Below, piece by piece: positions 8,188 through 17,737 of a stretch of 64,000 nucleotides of DNA (position 1 is the stretch's first letter; every line of letters starts with the position of its first letter). The DNA comes from Bradyrhizobium erythrophlei (lineage in GTDB: Bacteria; Pseudomonadota; Alphaproteobacteria; Rhizobiales; Xanthobacteraceae), in contig NZ_LT670818.1 of NCBI RefSeq assembly GCF_900129505.1, positions 744,001 through 808,000 on the forward strand, written 5' to 3'. The position numbers and the translations under genes are program-made. The notes beneath the pieces are model-generated. The model did not search any database. It had not been told where the DNA came from and worked only from the letters and a program-made list of their open reading frames with translations.

Positions 8188-11100
8188 ATGACATCCGATG
8201 CCTCTCCCCTTCCGCCGTTCGAGGCGGCCTACGCGCCGGACGATGGTCTATTGGCGGCGCGGTTGCTCGAATCGAGCGGCTTGAGCCGGGAACAGGACGC
8301 GCGGATCGATCGCAGGGCGAGCCGGCTGATCGCCGCCATCAGAGCCAATGACGACCGGCTCGGCGGCGTCGAGGACATGCTTCGCGAGTTCGCGCTCTCC
8401 ACCAAGGAGGGCCTGGCGCTGATGGTGCTCGCGGAGGCGCTGCTGCGGGTGCCGGACGCCCGCACCGCCGACCAATTCATCGAGGACAGGCTGGGCCAGG
8501 GCGATTTTGTCCATCACGAGACCAGGTCCAGCGCCTTCCTCGTCAACGCGTCGGCATGGGCGCTCGGCATGTCGGCGCGGGTGATCCAGCCCGGCGAGAC
8601 CCCGCAGGGCACGATCGGGCGCTTGACCAAACGGCTCGGTGCGCCGGCGGTACGCGCAGCTACAAGGCAGGCGATGCGGTTGATGGGCAGCCATTTTGTT
8701 CTCGGCGAGACCATCGAAGCCGCGCTGGCAAGGGCGGACACGCCGCGCCCAACGCGGTATTCCTTCGACATGCTCGGCGAAGGCGCGCGCACCGCCGCCG
8801 ACGCGGCGCGCTATTTCAATTCCTACGCGAGCGCGATCGAGGCCATCGGCCGCAGCGCCGGCGACCGGCCGCTGCCGGACCGGCCTGGCATCTCCGTAAA
8901 ACTCTCCGCGCTGCATCCGCGTTTCGAAGCCCTGAGCCGCGCGCGGGTCCTGGCGGAACTGGTGCCGCTTCTGATCAATCTGGCGCAGCGCGCCAAGGCG
9001 TTCGAGCTGAACTTCACCGTTGACGCCGAGGAAGCGGACCGGCTGGAATTGTCGCTGGAAGTGATCGCGGCCGCGTTCAGCGACGCCTCGCTGCAAGGCT
9101 GGGACGGCTTTGGGCTGGCGATCCAGGCCTATCAGAAGCGCGCCGAAGCCGTGATCGACCACGTCCAAGAACTCGCGCGGACGCTGAACCGGCGGATGAT
9201 GGTCCGCCTGGTCAAGGGCGCCTATTGGGACACCGAGATCAAGCGGGCGCAGGAGCGCGGCCTCGACGACTATCCCGTCTTCACCCGCAAGGCGATGACC
9301 GACCTCAACTACGTGGCCTGCGCGCAGAAACTGCTGACGCTGCGGCCGCGGCTGTTCCCGCAATTCGCCACCCACAACGCGCTGACGGTGGCAACCCTCG
9401 AGGAACTGGCCGGCGACACCAGCGGATTCGAATTCCAGCGCCTGCACGGCATGGGCGAAGCGCTGTACGCGCAATTGAGCGCGGATCGCCCTGGCCTCGC
9501 CACTCGGACCTATGCGCCGGTCGGAAGCCACCGCGATCTCCTGGCCTATCTGGTGCGACGGCTGCTGGAGAACGGCGCCAATTCCTCCTTCGTGGCGCTC
9601 GCCGCCGACGATGCCGTGCCGGCCTCGACGCTGCTGCGCCGCCCGGCCGAGACCATCGGCACCGCCTCCGATGCGCGGCACAAGAAGATTCCTCTGCCGC
9701 GCGATCTCTATCAGCCGCAGCGGCGGAATTCGCGCGGCATCGAATTCGGCGAGCGCGCGGCATTGACCGGACTGCTCGCCGCGATCGCGGCAGAAGCCAC
9801 GCCTGTTGCGGCGGCGCCGCTGATCGACGGCCAAACACAGACCGGAACCGCGCGGCCGATCGTCAGTCCGATCGATCCCGCGACGTCGGTGGGAAGCGTC
9901 GTCGATCCGACGCCGGAGCAGGCTGGCGCAGCCGTGGCCGCCGCGCGCGCGGGATTTTTCTGCTGGAGCCGGACGCCCGCCGCCGGGCGCGCGGACGTGC
10001 TAGAGCGAGCCGCGGATCTGCTGGAGCAGCGGCGCGCGCATTTCATCGCGCTGTTGCAGCGCGAGGGCGGCAAGACCCTCGACGATGCGCTTTCCGAACT
10101 GCGCGAAGCCGTCGATTTCTGCCGCTACTATGCCGCGGAAGGCCGCAAATTGCTTTGCGGCGAGACGATGCCGGGGCCGACCGGCGAGAGCAATTTGCTC
10201 GAGCTGCGCGGCCGCGGCGTGTTCGTTGCGATCTCGCCGTGGAATTTTCCGCTGGCGATCTTTTTAGGCCAGGTGACGGCGGCGCTGATGGCGGGCAATG
10301 CGGTGGTGGCAAAACCCGCCGAGCAGACGCCGCTGATTGCAATGGAAGCGGTTCGCCTGCTGCATGAGGCGGGCATACCGGCTTCCGCGTTGCATCTCCT
10401 CCCCGGCGACGGCGCCATCGGCGCGGCTCTGACCGCGCATCCGGAAATCGCCGGCGTGGTCTTCACCGGCTCGACCGAGGTCGCGCGCGCGATCAACCGG
10501 GCGCTCGCCGCCAAGGACGGCCCGATTGTGCCGCTGATCGCCGAAACCGGCGGCATCAATGCGATGATCGTGGATGCGACCGCGCTGCCGGAGCAGGTCG
10601 CCGACGACGTCGTGACGTCGGCGTTCCGCTCCGCCGGCCAGCGCTGCTCGGCGCTGCGGCTGATGTTCGTTCAGGATGACGTCGCGAACCGCATGATCGA
10701 AATGATATCGGGCGCGGCGCGCGAATTGGGGATGGGCGACCCGCGCGACATCGCTACCCAGATCGGCCCGGTGATCGACGGCGAGGCGAAACAGCGCCTG
10801 GAGGCCCATATCGCGCGCATGAAGAAAGAAGCCCGCGTGCATTTCGCTGGCGTCGCGCCGTCGGGCAATTACGTCGCGCCGCATATCTTCGAACTGGCGG
10901 ACGCCGGCCAGTTGACCGAGGAAGTGTTCGGACCGGTCCTGCATGTGGTGCGCTATCCGGCCGACCGGCTCGACCGCGTGCTGCAATCGATCGAGCGCAC
11001 CGGCTACGGGCTGACGCTCGGCATTCACTCCCGCATCGACGATACGATCGAGGCGGTGATCGGGAAGCTTCCGGTCGGCAACATCTATGTCAATCGCAAC

Positions 11101-11271
11101 ATGATCGGCGCCGTGGTGGGCGTGCAGCCGTTCGGCGGACAGAGATTGTCGGGCACCGGCCCCAAGGCCGGCGGGCCGCATTATCTGGCGCGTTTCGTCA
11201 CCGAACAGACCGTAACGATCAACACCTCAGCCGCCGGCGGCAACGCCGCGCTGATGTCGGATATGGAATGA
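8188..11271 (+). CDS. putA: Bifunctional proline dehydrogenase / glutamate-semialdehyde dehydrogenase PutA
   Basis: 1027 residues from the ATG at 8188; an in-frame upstream extension to 7948 overlaps the divergent gene and lacks family sequence. The N-terminal half is FAD proline dehydrogenase ('MVRLVKGAYWDTEIK', 'ATHNALT', 'FEFQRLHGMGE'); the C-terminal half is an aldehyde dehydrogenase with catalytic C820 ('SAGQRCSALR') and general-base E786 ('IAETGGIN'). It oxidises proline to glutamate with substrate channelling. There is no N-terminal ribbon-helix-helix, so this is the short, non-DNA-binding type like the ~1000-residue Bradyrhizobium enzyme. No putP or Lrp-type regulator is adjacent. Confidence 0.96.
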   Translation: MTSDASPLPPFEAAYAPDDGLLAARLLESSGLSREQDARIDRRASRLIAAIRANDDRLGGVEDMLREFALSTKEGLALMVLAEALLRVPDARTADQFIEDRLGQGDFVHHETRSSAFLVNASAWALGMSARVIQPGETPQGTIGRLTKRLGAPAVRAATRQAMRLMGSHFVLGETIEAALARADTPRPTRYSFDMLGEGARTAADAARYFNSYASAIEAIGRSAGDRPLPDRPGISVKLSALHPRFEALSRARVLAELVPLLINLAQRAKAFELNFTVDAEEADRLELSLEVIAAAFSDASLQGWDGFGLAIQAYQKRAEAVIDHVQELARTLNRRMMVRLVKGAYWDTEIKRAQERGLDDYPVFTRKAMTDLNYVACAQKLLTLRPRLFPQFATHNALTVATLEELAGDTSGFEFQRLHGMGEALYAQLSADRPGLATRTYAPVGSHRDLLAYLVRRLLENGANSSFVALAADDAVPASTLLRRPAETIGTASDARHKKIPLPRDLYQPQRRNSRGIEFGERAALTGLLAAIAAEATPVAAAPLIDGQTQTGTARPIVSPIDPATSVGSVVDPTPEQAGAAVAAARAGFFCWSRTPAAGRADVLERAADLLEQRRAHFIALLQREGGKTLDDALSELREAVDFCRYYAAEGRKLLCGETMPGPTGESNLLELRGRGVFVAISPWNFPLAIFLGQVTAALMAGNAVVAKPAEQTPLIAMEAVRLLHEAGIPASALHLLPGDGAIGAALTAHPEIAGVVFTGSTEVARAINRALAAKDGPIVPLIAETGGINAMIVDATALPEQVADDVVTSAFRSAGQRCSALRLMFVQDDVANRMIEMISGAARELGMGDPRDIATQIGPVIDGEAKQRLEAHIARMKKEARVHFAGVAPSGNYVAPHIFELADAGQLTEEVFGPVLHVVRYPADRLDRVLQSIERTGYGLTLGIHSRIDDTIEAVIGKLPVGNIYVNRNMIGAVVGVQPFGGQRLSGTGPKAGGPHYLARFVTEQTVTINTSAAGGNAALMSDME

Positions 11272-11783
11272 CTTTCTTGATCCCTCCCCCTTGCGGGCCA
11301 CTCGCGGGGAGAGGTCGAAATTCGCTCAGCGAATTTCGGATGAGGGGGACTGGCCGTGCATTCAGTGCCCGCGGAGGGTCCCCCCTCCAGCAGCGAAGGC
11401 CGATTTCTCCCCTCCCCCTGCGCGCGCAGCGCGTGGCGGGGTCCGAGGCGAGCGAAGCTCGCTCTCGAGGTCGGGGGTGGGGGTGCTTCAGCGTGCTCAA
11501 CATCAGCGTGGGTACCCGCGGAGCCACCCCTCACCCCCGACCCCTCCCCACCGCTGCGCGGAGGGAGGGGAGAAGAACGCACTGGAGCTGCGGAGAGAAA
11601 GCTGCATCGAAACAGACGGCTCCATCATATGCGATAGCCCTGCCCGCAAGGGGCAGGGAGACGAGGAGTCGGTTGCATCACCCCGCCAACATCGGTCAAA
11701 TGCAAACCGAATCCACCGGTCAGCGCCAAACCGGTTCCACATCGCGGAATCACACCGACAAAAATCACGGGAGCGACGCCACC
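11272..11783. repeat. Repeat-rich intergenic region (mosaic of palindromes)
   Basis: 510 bp without a gene. It holds a perfect 11-bp-arm palindrome at 11316-11338 (CGAAATTCGCT, C, AGCGAATTTCG), a GAGCGAAGCTCGCTC palindrome near 11450, C-rich and G-rich tracts that mirror each other (CTCGAGGTCGGGGGTGGGGG against CACCCCCGACCCCTCCC), and a CCCTGCCC/GGGCAGGG hairpin at 11638-11658. Long frames run through it on both strands but are low-complexity and unsupported. It resembles intergenic mosaic elements of Bradyrhizobium. Confidence 0.65.
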
Positions 11784-12989
11784 ATGGAAAAGGGCATCTT
11801 CGAAGGCCTCAAGGTTCTGGACTGCGCGAGTTTCATCGCAGCGCCTGCGGCCGCGACCGTGCTGTCGGATTTCGGCGCCGACGTGATCAAGATCGAGCCG
11901 CCCGGCCACGGCGATCCCTATCGCAACCTGCCGAACCTGCCGGGATACCCGGCAAGCCAGCACAATTTCGCGTGGATGCTGGAGTCACGCAACAAGAAAA
12001 GCCTGGCGCTCGACCTTTCCAAACCGGAAGGCAAGGAGGTGCTGTATCGCCTCGCCGCCGAGGCCGACGTCTTCATCACCAATTTTCCGCCCGGCGTGCG
12101 CAAGCGGCTGGGGATCACCTACGAGGAACTCAAGCCGCTCAACGAGCGGCTGGTGTACGCCTCGTTCACCGGTTACGGCGAAAAGGGCGAGGAGGCCGAC
12201 AAGCCCGGCTTCGACAGCAACGCCTATTGGGCGCGCTCGGGCCTGATGGACCTGGTGCGCGCGGACGAGAACACCACGCCGGCGCGCTCGATCGCCGGCA
12301 TGGGCGACCACCCTTGCGCGATGGCGTTTTACGGCGCGATCGTCACCGCGCTCTACAAACGCGAGCGCAGCGGCAAGGGCTCGCATGTCAGCTCGAACCT
12401 GATGGCCAACGGCGTCTGGGCCGCCTCGGTGCTGGCGCAGGCTAAATTATGCGGCGCGAAATTTTCCGAGCGGCGCACGCGCGAGCACGCGCTGAACGCG
12501 GTGACCAACCACTACCGGTGCAAGGACGGCCGCTGGCTGATCCTGTCGCTGCTCAACGAGGACCGGCAGTGGCCGACGCTGGCGCGCTGTCTGGAGCGCG
12601 AGGATCTTGTCACCGATCCCCGCTTTGTCACCCGGCCCGATCGCCATGCGCGTTCGCTGGAACTGATAAAAATCTTCGACGAGATCTTTGCTACCAAAGA
12701 TCTCGCCGAATGGCGCAAGATCCTCGACGGTAACGGGCTGGTGTTCGGCGTGGTCGGCATCCTCGACGATATTCCCCACGACAAACAGATGATCGAGAAC
12801 GAGGTGCTGGTGCCGTTCGAGAACGACACCATGCTGACCATCAACAGCCCGATCTGGGTCGACGGCAGCCAGAAGGTCAAGCCGCGGCGGGCGCCCGGCA
12901 TCGGCGAGCACAGCGACGAGATTCTTCGCGCGGCCGGCTATGACGAGGCGGCGATCCGGCAGTTGCGGGCGACGGGCGCGGTGGCCTGA
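11784..12989 (+). CDS. Class III (CaiB/BaiF) CoA-transferase
   Basis: 401 residues, normal for the family. It opens 'GLKVLDCASFIAAPAAATVLSDFGADVIKIEPP', the typical N-terminal Rossmann part, and contains 'LALDLSKPEGKEVL', 'NFPPGVRKRLGI' and a catalytic-type Asp near 'DSNAYWARSGLMDLV'. Such enzymes move CoA between carboxylic acids (for example formyl-, crotonobetainyl- or 2-methylmalonyl-CoA class). The start at 11784 follows a GGAG-like site (GGGAGCGACGCCACC) and fits homologues; the frame stays open much further upstream through repeats. Substrate is not evident from neighbours. Confidence 0.9.
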   Translation: MEKGIFEGLKVLDCASFIAAPAAATVLSDFGADVIKIEPPGHGDPYRNLPNLPGYPASQHNFAWMLESRNKKSLALDLSKPEGKEVLYRLAAEADVFITNFPPGVRKRLGITYEELKPLNERLVYASFTGYGEKGEEADKPGFDSNAYWARSGLMDLVRADENTTPARSIAGMGDHPCAMAFYGAIVTALYKRERSGKGSHVSSNLMANGVWAASVLAQAKLCGAKFSERRTREHALNAVTNHYRCKDGRWLILSLLNEDRQWPTLARCLEREDLVTDPRFVTRPDRHARSLELIKIFDEIFATKDLAEWRKILDGNGLVFGVVGILDDIPHDKQMIENEVLVPFENDTMLTINSPIWVDGSQKVKPRRAPGIGEHSDEILRAAGYDEAAIRQLRATGAVA

Positions 12990-12992
12990 TCC

Positions 12993-13157
12993 CTATCTGT
13001 TGTGCAGCAACACCCAGCCGACCGCGGCGAGGCCGATGATGACGGCGACCGCGATCGCCCATCCGCTGACGCGGATGTCGCCGATGGTTTGCCGCTCGGC
13101 TTCGTTCTGTGCGATCTCGCGATTGCGCGCCTTGTCGTCTTTTCCTGTGTCGTTCAC
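12993..13157 (-). CDS. 54-residue single-pass membrane protein (GTG start)
   Basis: A short gene easy to miss. It begins with GTG at 13157, preceded by GGGAGG eight bases upstream, and ends at TAG (12993). The product has a charged N-terminal half (DTGKDDKARNREIAQNEAERQ), then one hydrophobic helix (WAIAVAVIIGLAAVGWVLL) and ends HNR. Topology would be N-in. Function unknown; small proteins of this design are common in Bradyrhizobium. It is convergent with the CoA-transferase, 3 bp from its stop. Confidence 0.62.
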   Translation of the reverse strand: MNDTGKDDKARNREIAQNEAERQTIGDIRVSGWAIAVAVIIGLAAVGWVLLHNR

Positions 13158-13202
13158 CGCCCGCCCTCCCGTGGTGAAGGTCCGACTTTTAAAATTTGTA
13201 AC

Positions 13203-14606
13203 CTAGCCGCCTCCCGTCATCGACGGACGTAGCGATGCCTGATAGGAGGCCGCCGCATCGGCAGCCTCGTTGCCGCTTCCGCTCAGCCTCGCGAGCCGGC
13301 TCAGCGAGAATGCCGCCAGCGCCGCGCACATGGCGGCGGCCGCGGCCGCCGCGAACACCGACGCCGTGCTCCATTTCATGGTCAGCAGCACGCCGCCGAC
13401 CAGCGGGCCGACGATCGACCCCACGCGCCCGATCCCGAGCGCCCAGCCGACGCTCGTCGCCCTTACCGAAGTCGGATAGAACGTCGCGGCCAGTGCGTTG
13501 GCGGCGATCTGGCCGCCGACGATGCAGAATCCGGCGGCGAAGATTGCCATGGTAACCAAGACAATCGAATGACCGAGCTGGCCGATCGCACCGACCGCGA
13601 ACACCGCGATGCAATACACCAGCGCCAGCGCGCGGAACGAGAAGCGGTCGATGATGCTGCCGAGCGCGAGCGCGCCGACCACGCCGCCGACCTGCAGCAT
13701 CGATCCGATCACCGCCGACGCCGACACCGACGCGCCGAGGTCGTTGAGAACCGTCGGCAACCAGTTCGACAGGAAATAGAGATCGAGCAGACTCATGAAA
13801 AACACCACCCAGAGCAGCAGCGTCACCGGGGCTCGTCCATCCCGGAACAGATGCAGCACCGGAATCCCCGGCAGTTCCGGTTCATGGACGACGAACCGCG
13901 TTGCCGGCGCAAATACCGCCTTCGGGTTGATCCACCGGAGCAATCCCGCGACCTCGTCGTCGGCGCGGCCGGTGAGCGCGAGGAAACGCACGGATTCCGG
14001 CAGCCGCAACGCCAGGACCGGAACCAGGAGCAGCGGCGCGATGCCGCCGATGACAAACACCGAACGCCAGCCGAGATGCGGAATCAGCGCCGCCGCGAGC
14101 AGCCCGCCAAGCGCCGCGCCGACCGAAAAGCCGCAGAACATGATCATCACCATGGTCGCGCGGCGCCGGCGCGGATTGAATTCGGAGGTCATGGCAATCG
14201 CATTCGGCATCGCGCCGCCGAGGCCGAGCCCGGTGAGAAACCGTATCGCGAGCAGCGAGTTGACGTCTTGCACGAAGGCCGTCAGCAGCGCGCATGTCCC
14301 GAACGCCAGCGTCGAGAGGATAATGATCCGCTTGCGACCGATGCGGTCGGCCAGCGGCCCGAACAGCAGTGCGCCGATCATCAGCCCGAACAGGCCGGCC
14401 GAGAATACCGGACCCAGCGCGCCCTTGGTCAGGCCCCATTCCCTGGCCAGGGCGGGTGCGACATAGCCGATGGCCTGGGCGTCGAAGCCGTCGAGGAACA
14501 GCACCGCCGCGCAGGTCAGGAGCAGCTTGAGCTGAAATCCGCCGACCGGCTGCTGGTCGATGAAGTCAGCGACGTCGATTGCGCCGCCAGCTTGAGAATC
14601 CGCCAT
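13203..14606 (-). CDS. MFS transporter, aromatic acid:H+ symporter (AAHS) type
   Basis: 467 residues, 12 helices. It has 'LDGFDAQAIGYVAPAL' in helix 1, the AAHS signature (as in PcaK/BenK), 'GPLADRIGRKR' in the 2-3 loop, and 'PESVRFL' before the central loop. The start at 14606 removes an upstream stretch that runs into a repeat. It imports an aromatic acid with protons across the inner membrane. A flavin monooxygenase lies directly upstream on the same strand, so the pair may take up and hydroxylate one aromatic compound; the repeat between them (14632-14718) may separate transcripts. Confidence 0.9.
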   Translation of the reverse strand: MADSQAGGAIDVADFIDQQPVGGFQLKLLLTCAAVLFLDGFDAQAIGYVAPALAREWGLTKGALGPVFSAGLFGLMIGALLFGPLADRIGRKRIIILSTLAFGTCALLTAFVQDVNSLLAIRFLTGLGLGGAMPNAIAMTSEFNPRRRRATMVMIMFCGFSVGAALGGLLAAALIPHLGWRSVFVIGGIAPLLLVPVLALRLPESVRFLALTGRADDEVAGLLRWINPKAVFAPATRFVVHEPELPGIPVLHLFRDGRAPVTLLLWVVFFMSLLDLYFLSNWLPTVLNDLGASVSASAVIGSMLQVGGVVGALALGSIIDRFSFRALALVYCIAVFAVGAIGQLGHSIVLVTMAIFAAGFCIVGGQIAANALAATFYPTSVRATSVGWALGIGRVGSIVGPLVGGVLLTMKWSTASVFAAAAAAAMCAALAAFSLSRLARLSGSGNEAADAAASYQASLRPSMTGGG

Positions 14607-14631
14607 GCTCGTCCTTCCCCTCTTCTTATTA

Positions 14632-14718
14632 TCGTCATTGCGAGGAGCGAAGCGACGAAGCAATCCACGCTTCTCTTTTTGCCGCGAGATGGATTGCTTC
14701 GCTTCGCTCGCAATGATG
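14632..14718. repeat. Intergenic palindromic repeat, 'GTCATTGCGAGGAGCGAAGCGACGAAGC' family, copy 1
   Basis: The left arm TCGTCATTGCGAGGAGCGAA continues into GCAATCCA; the right arm TGGATTGCTTCG continues into CTCGCAATGA, giving a long imperfect inverted repeat. The same family recurs at 20318-20439. Not coding. Confidence 0.85.
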
Positions 14719-14736
14719 GCCTCACGAATTCCACTT

Positions 14737-15975
14737 CTACCGCATGCGCAATGCGTCCCTCGAATAGCCGGCGATCTGCTTGTAACCCTCGGACAAGGCA
14801 GCCAGTTCCTCGCGGCTGATGACATCGTCGATTTTGCCGAAGGGCTTGTCGCCGGTGCGGACAAACACCTCGCGCAGGATCGCGTCGGGCGGATTGGTGC
14901 GGTTGGTCAGCACGATGCGCGTGGTGGCCTCCAGCCGCTGGCTTTCATAGGCGGCGAGCGCGGCAACGGGATTGCCGTGTTCGAGCAGTGCCGAGACCAG
15001 TGCCCGCGCATCCAGGATCGCCTGGCCCGCGCCGTTGGAGCCGCGCGGCACCATCGGGTGGGCGGCATCGCCCAAAAGCGTCACCCGCCCGAAACTCCAG
15101 CGTGGCAGCGGGTCCTGATCGACCATCGGAAATTCCAGCACATGATCGGCGGCGCGGATGAACGTGGGGACGTCGAGCCAGTCGAAATGCCAGTCGGCGA
15201 ACGCGCCGATGAAATCGCCGATCGCGCCGGGCCGGTTCCAGTCGCGCCGGCGATAGGCCGGCGTCTCGATCTCCGCCACCCAGTTGACGAGCTGTAGCCC
15301 GTCGGCGCCGGCGGGGCGGATCGGATAGATCACCATCTTGCCGTGCGCCAGCCATCCCGTCCGCACCATGCTGGCGCCGGACAGTATCGGCTGCCACCGC
15401 GTGACGCCGCGCCACATGTTGACGCCGGAATAGCGCGGCTCGCCTTCCCTGGGAAAGAACTGCTTGCGGATCGCCGAGTTGATGCCGTCGCAAGCGATGG
15501 CGGCGCGACCACGGACGGTGCTGCGTTTCGCACCGCCCGGACCGTCCGAGAAAGCAACAACGACACCGGTCTCATCCTGTTCGACACCGATGCAATGGCA
15601 ATTGCTGGTCAGCCGGTCGCGGCCGGCCCGCGCAACAAAGGCATCGAGCAGCACCATCTGCAGATCGCCGCGATGGATTGAAAACTGCGGATGCTCGTAG
15701 CCGGCCGCGAGCCCAAGCGGCTCCTGATAGATCAACTGGCCGAAGCGATTGAAAAAGGTCGCATCAGCGGTCGCGATCGCGACCCTGGCCAGATCGGCTT
15801 CCAGTCCGAGCGCGGCCAGTTCCGTGGTGGCATGGGGCAGCAGATTGATGCCGACACCGACCGCTTTGATCTCCGCCGTCGATTCGAATATCCGGCACGG
15901 AATTCCGCGGCCATGCAGCAACAGCCCGAGCGTCAATCCGCCAATGCCGGCGCCGACGATGATGACGTCGTCCAT
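14737..15975 (-). CDS. FAD-dependent monooxygenase (salicylate/PHBH group)
   Basis: 412 residues; the start at 15975 follows GGGAGGGG and opens directly into the FAD dinucleotide fold 'VIIVGAGIGGLTLG'. Further FAD motifs are 'IACDGINSAIRK' (DG motif) and 'VTLLGDAAHPMVPRGSNGAGQAILDA' (GD motif), which define group A flavoprotein hydroxylases. It uses NAD(P)H and O2 to hydroxylate an aromatic substrate, probably an acid or heteroaromatic given the downstream AAHS carrier. Salicylate hydroxylase, 3-hydroxybenzoate 6-hydroxylase and PhzS-like enzymes cannot be told apart here. Confidence 0.88.
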   Translation of the reverse strand: MDDVIIVGAGIGGLTLGLLLHGRGIPCRIFESTAEIKAVGVGINLLPHATTELAALGLEADLARVAIATADATFFNRFGQLIYQEPLGLAAGYEHPQFSIHRGDLQMVLLDAFVARAGRDRLTSNCHCIGVEQDETGVVVAFSDGPGGAKRSTVRGRAAIACDGINSAIRKQFFPREGEPRYSGVNMWRGVTRWQPILSGASMVRTGWLAHGKMVIYPIRPAGADGLQLVNWVAEIETPAYRRRDWNRPGAIGDFIGAFADWHFDWLDVPTFIRAADHVLEFPMVDQDPLPRWSFGRVTLLGDAAHPMVPRGSNGAGQAILDARALVSALLEHGNPVAALAAYESQRLEATTRIVLTNRTNPPDAILREVFVRTGDKPFGKIDDVISREELAALSEGYKQIAGYSRDALRMR

Positions 15976-16098
15976 GTCCCCTCCCGGCATCGTGTCACTT
16001 GAGCGACTGAGCGGATGAAACACGATTGGCGAGAGCCCTGTCAATCTGATGTTGCATGCGGAAGCCGCCGCGTCCGGGACGCGAGGCTTGTCCACCGG

Positions 16099-17664
16099 CT
16101 ATTTGATGAAGCACATCCCCATCCGCGACGCAGCCCCGGCCGGTTGGCAAATCAACCCCTCGGCACAGGTCCAGGACTTGAAACTCCTGTCGTTGTCCGC
16201 GGCGTTGGCGTGCTGGACATAGCAATGCGCACCCCAGCCATCGTCGTATTCGGTCCCGGCGAGTTCCGAACTGCCGCGCGTTTGCGGCCGGCTGGAGAAG
16301 CCGCGCGAATAGTCCGGCTGTTTGCCGTCGCGCAACGTGGTCAGAATATTGCGGCGGCGGATCTGGTCGCCGAAGAAGTGCGGCGACGCCGGCACCACGA
16401 TCGAATTGTCGGGTTTTGCCGCCATCCAGTCGACGCCCGGAAAATGAAAGCCGCCGATGCCGCGGGTCTGGTGGCAGCCCGCGCAGCTGATGTCGTTGAG
16501 CCTTCGCTCGAAGCCTTCGACCGAGCGGACGTTGTGCAGCGTGATGCCGCGCTCCGCCACCTTCTTCAAGGCCGCAACGACATCCTTCTCCTTGAACAGG
16601 GGCTCGCTTCCGGCAACATCGCCCTGCAAGAGGCCAAAAGCCGGCTGCAGGTCCGAGGCCGAAAAGCCGACCGGGGTCGGAGCAATCGCAACGGTGGCGA
16701 GAAATTTTTCCGGGATCACGATCGTGCCGCGATCGAGTTCGGCAAAATGCGAGGGATCGAGCAGCCACGCCTTGAACTCGCCGCCGAGCCTGGCATCGGC
16801 CATCACGCGCTCGCGATCGATCTGGTTTTCCATTGGCGCCTCGGTGAACGTCTTCGACCGCGCGTCGTAGTCGAACACCTTCATCAGATAGTCGGTGCGA
16901 AAATCCCGTAAGTGAGATTTCGGCGCGTGCGCGATCTGAAGGTTGGTCTCGATATGCGTGATATCCGCAGGTCCGATCAGATCCAGCGGCCCATCCTTCG
17001 CCGTCAGTTTCTCCGCCAGCGCCGCTCCGGTCAGCGGCAACTCGCCTGCGGCGAGCCAGCGACGGGCGATGTCGGCGCAGGCAAGCGGCTTCCCGCTTGC
17101 GTCGATCGCAGCATCGCCCTTGGCCTTCAGCACCACGTTCAGCGTCATCGGCAGCCGCGGCGAGACCGCGCCCTCGCCCGCCGTCTCCTGGATATCGGTC
17201 CGGGTCAGGCGGTAGATCAGCCGGATTTCACCGCAATCGGCCTCATGCACATAGGCGCGGTCCATCCGGTTGACGATGCCCGCGAGCACGAAGCGCGTAG
17301 TGGGAGAAAAGAGCAGCGCGCGATCGAACAGCTGGAAGTCAAAGGAATCGCCGACGCCGATGGTTTCGTTGGCAAGACCGGCTTTATGCCGCGCGATGTA
17401 TTTGTCGAACTCGGCGTCGAGCGCCTTGCGGACCGGCTCCATCGACGGCAGGGCGAACAACTGGCTGTTGCTGAGCGGTTCATCGGCCGACCGCCCCGGC
17501 AGCATCACCCGGCCCAGGCCGAACCGGCCGCGGTCGAGGTCGCGCAAGGCCAGGGGATCGATGATCGCGGTGCCGCGCTCCAGCGCCGCGCTCTGCGCAT
17601 GGCGCGCAGGCAGAAAGCTGGCGAGCAAGACGTAAAATGTGACCAGAAATCGCATGCGGCCCAT
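16099..17664 (-). CDS. Large secreted protein with one c-type heme motif, unknown function
   Basis: 521 residues with a signal peptide (FLVTFYVLLASFLPARHAQSA). Most of the chain matches nothing I recognise. A single CxxCH (C394-A-G-C-H398, 'DISCAGCHQTRGIGGFHFPGVDW') suggests one covalent heme c in the periplasm; the region around it resembles cytochrome-type domains of Bradyrhizobium secreted proteins. Further cysteines near the C-terminus (HCYVQ, WTCAEGLICQPAG, MCFIK) could form disulfides. A second Met at 17655 is an alternative start. Alone on its strand between the monooxygenase and a repeat. Confidence 0.7.
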   Translation of the reverse strand: MGRMRFLVTFYVLLASFLPARHAQSAALERGTAIIDPLALRDLDRGRFGLGRVMLPGRSADEPLSNSQLFALPSMEPVRKALDAEFDKYIARHKAGLANETIGVGDSFDFQLFDRALLFSPTTRFVLAGIVNRMDRAYVHEADCGEIRLIYRLTRTDIQETAGEGAVSPRLPMTLNVVLKAKGDAAIDASGKPLACADIARRWLAAGELPLTGAALAEKLTAKDGPLDLIGPADITHIETNLQIAHAPKSHLRDFRTDYLMKVFDYDARSKTFTEAPMENQIDRERVMADARLGGEFKAWLLDPSHFAELDRGTIVIPEKFLATVAIAPTPVGFSASDLQPAFGLLQGDVAGSEPLFKEKDVVAALKKVAERGITLHNVRSVEGFERRLNDISCAGCHQTRGIGGFHFPGVDWMAAKPDNSIVVPASPHFFGDQIRRRNILTTLRDGKQPDYSRGFSSRPQTRGSSELAGTEYDDGWGAHCYVQHANAADNDRSFKSWTCAEGLICQPAGAASRMGMCFIK

Positions 17665-17737
17665 ATCCCGATAAACACCGCACCGGAGACCTCATTCCAG
17701 GTCTCATGCCGGCAGTGTTTCCATGTCAGGGAAGTTA

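Noticed and set aside
8248..9834. 528-codon open frame on the minus strand inside putA
   Set aside because: Product is Arg/Gln/His-rich with no motif, opposite an intact PutA; it is the expected mirror of high-GC third-position codon bias.
13569..14819. 416-codon plus-strand frame opposite the MFS gene
   Set aside because: Arg/Glu/His-rich shadow of the transporter; no start site and no family content.
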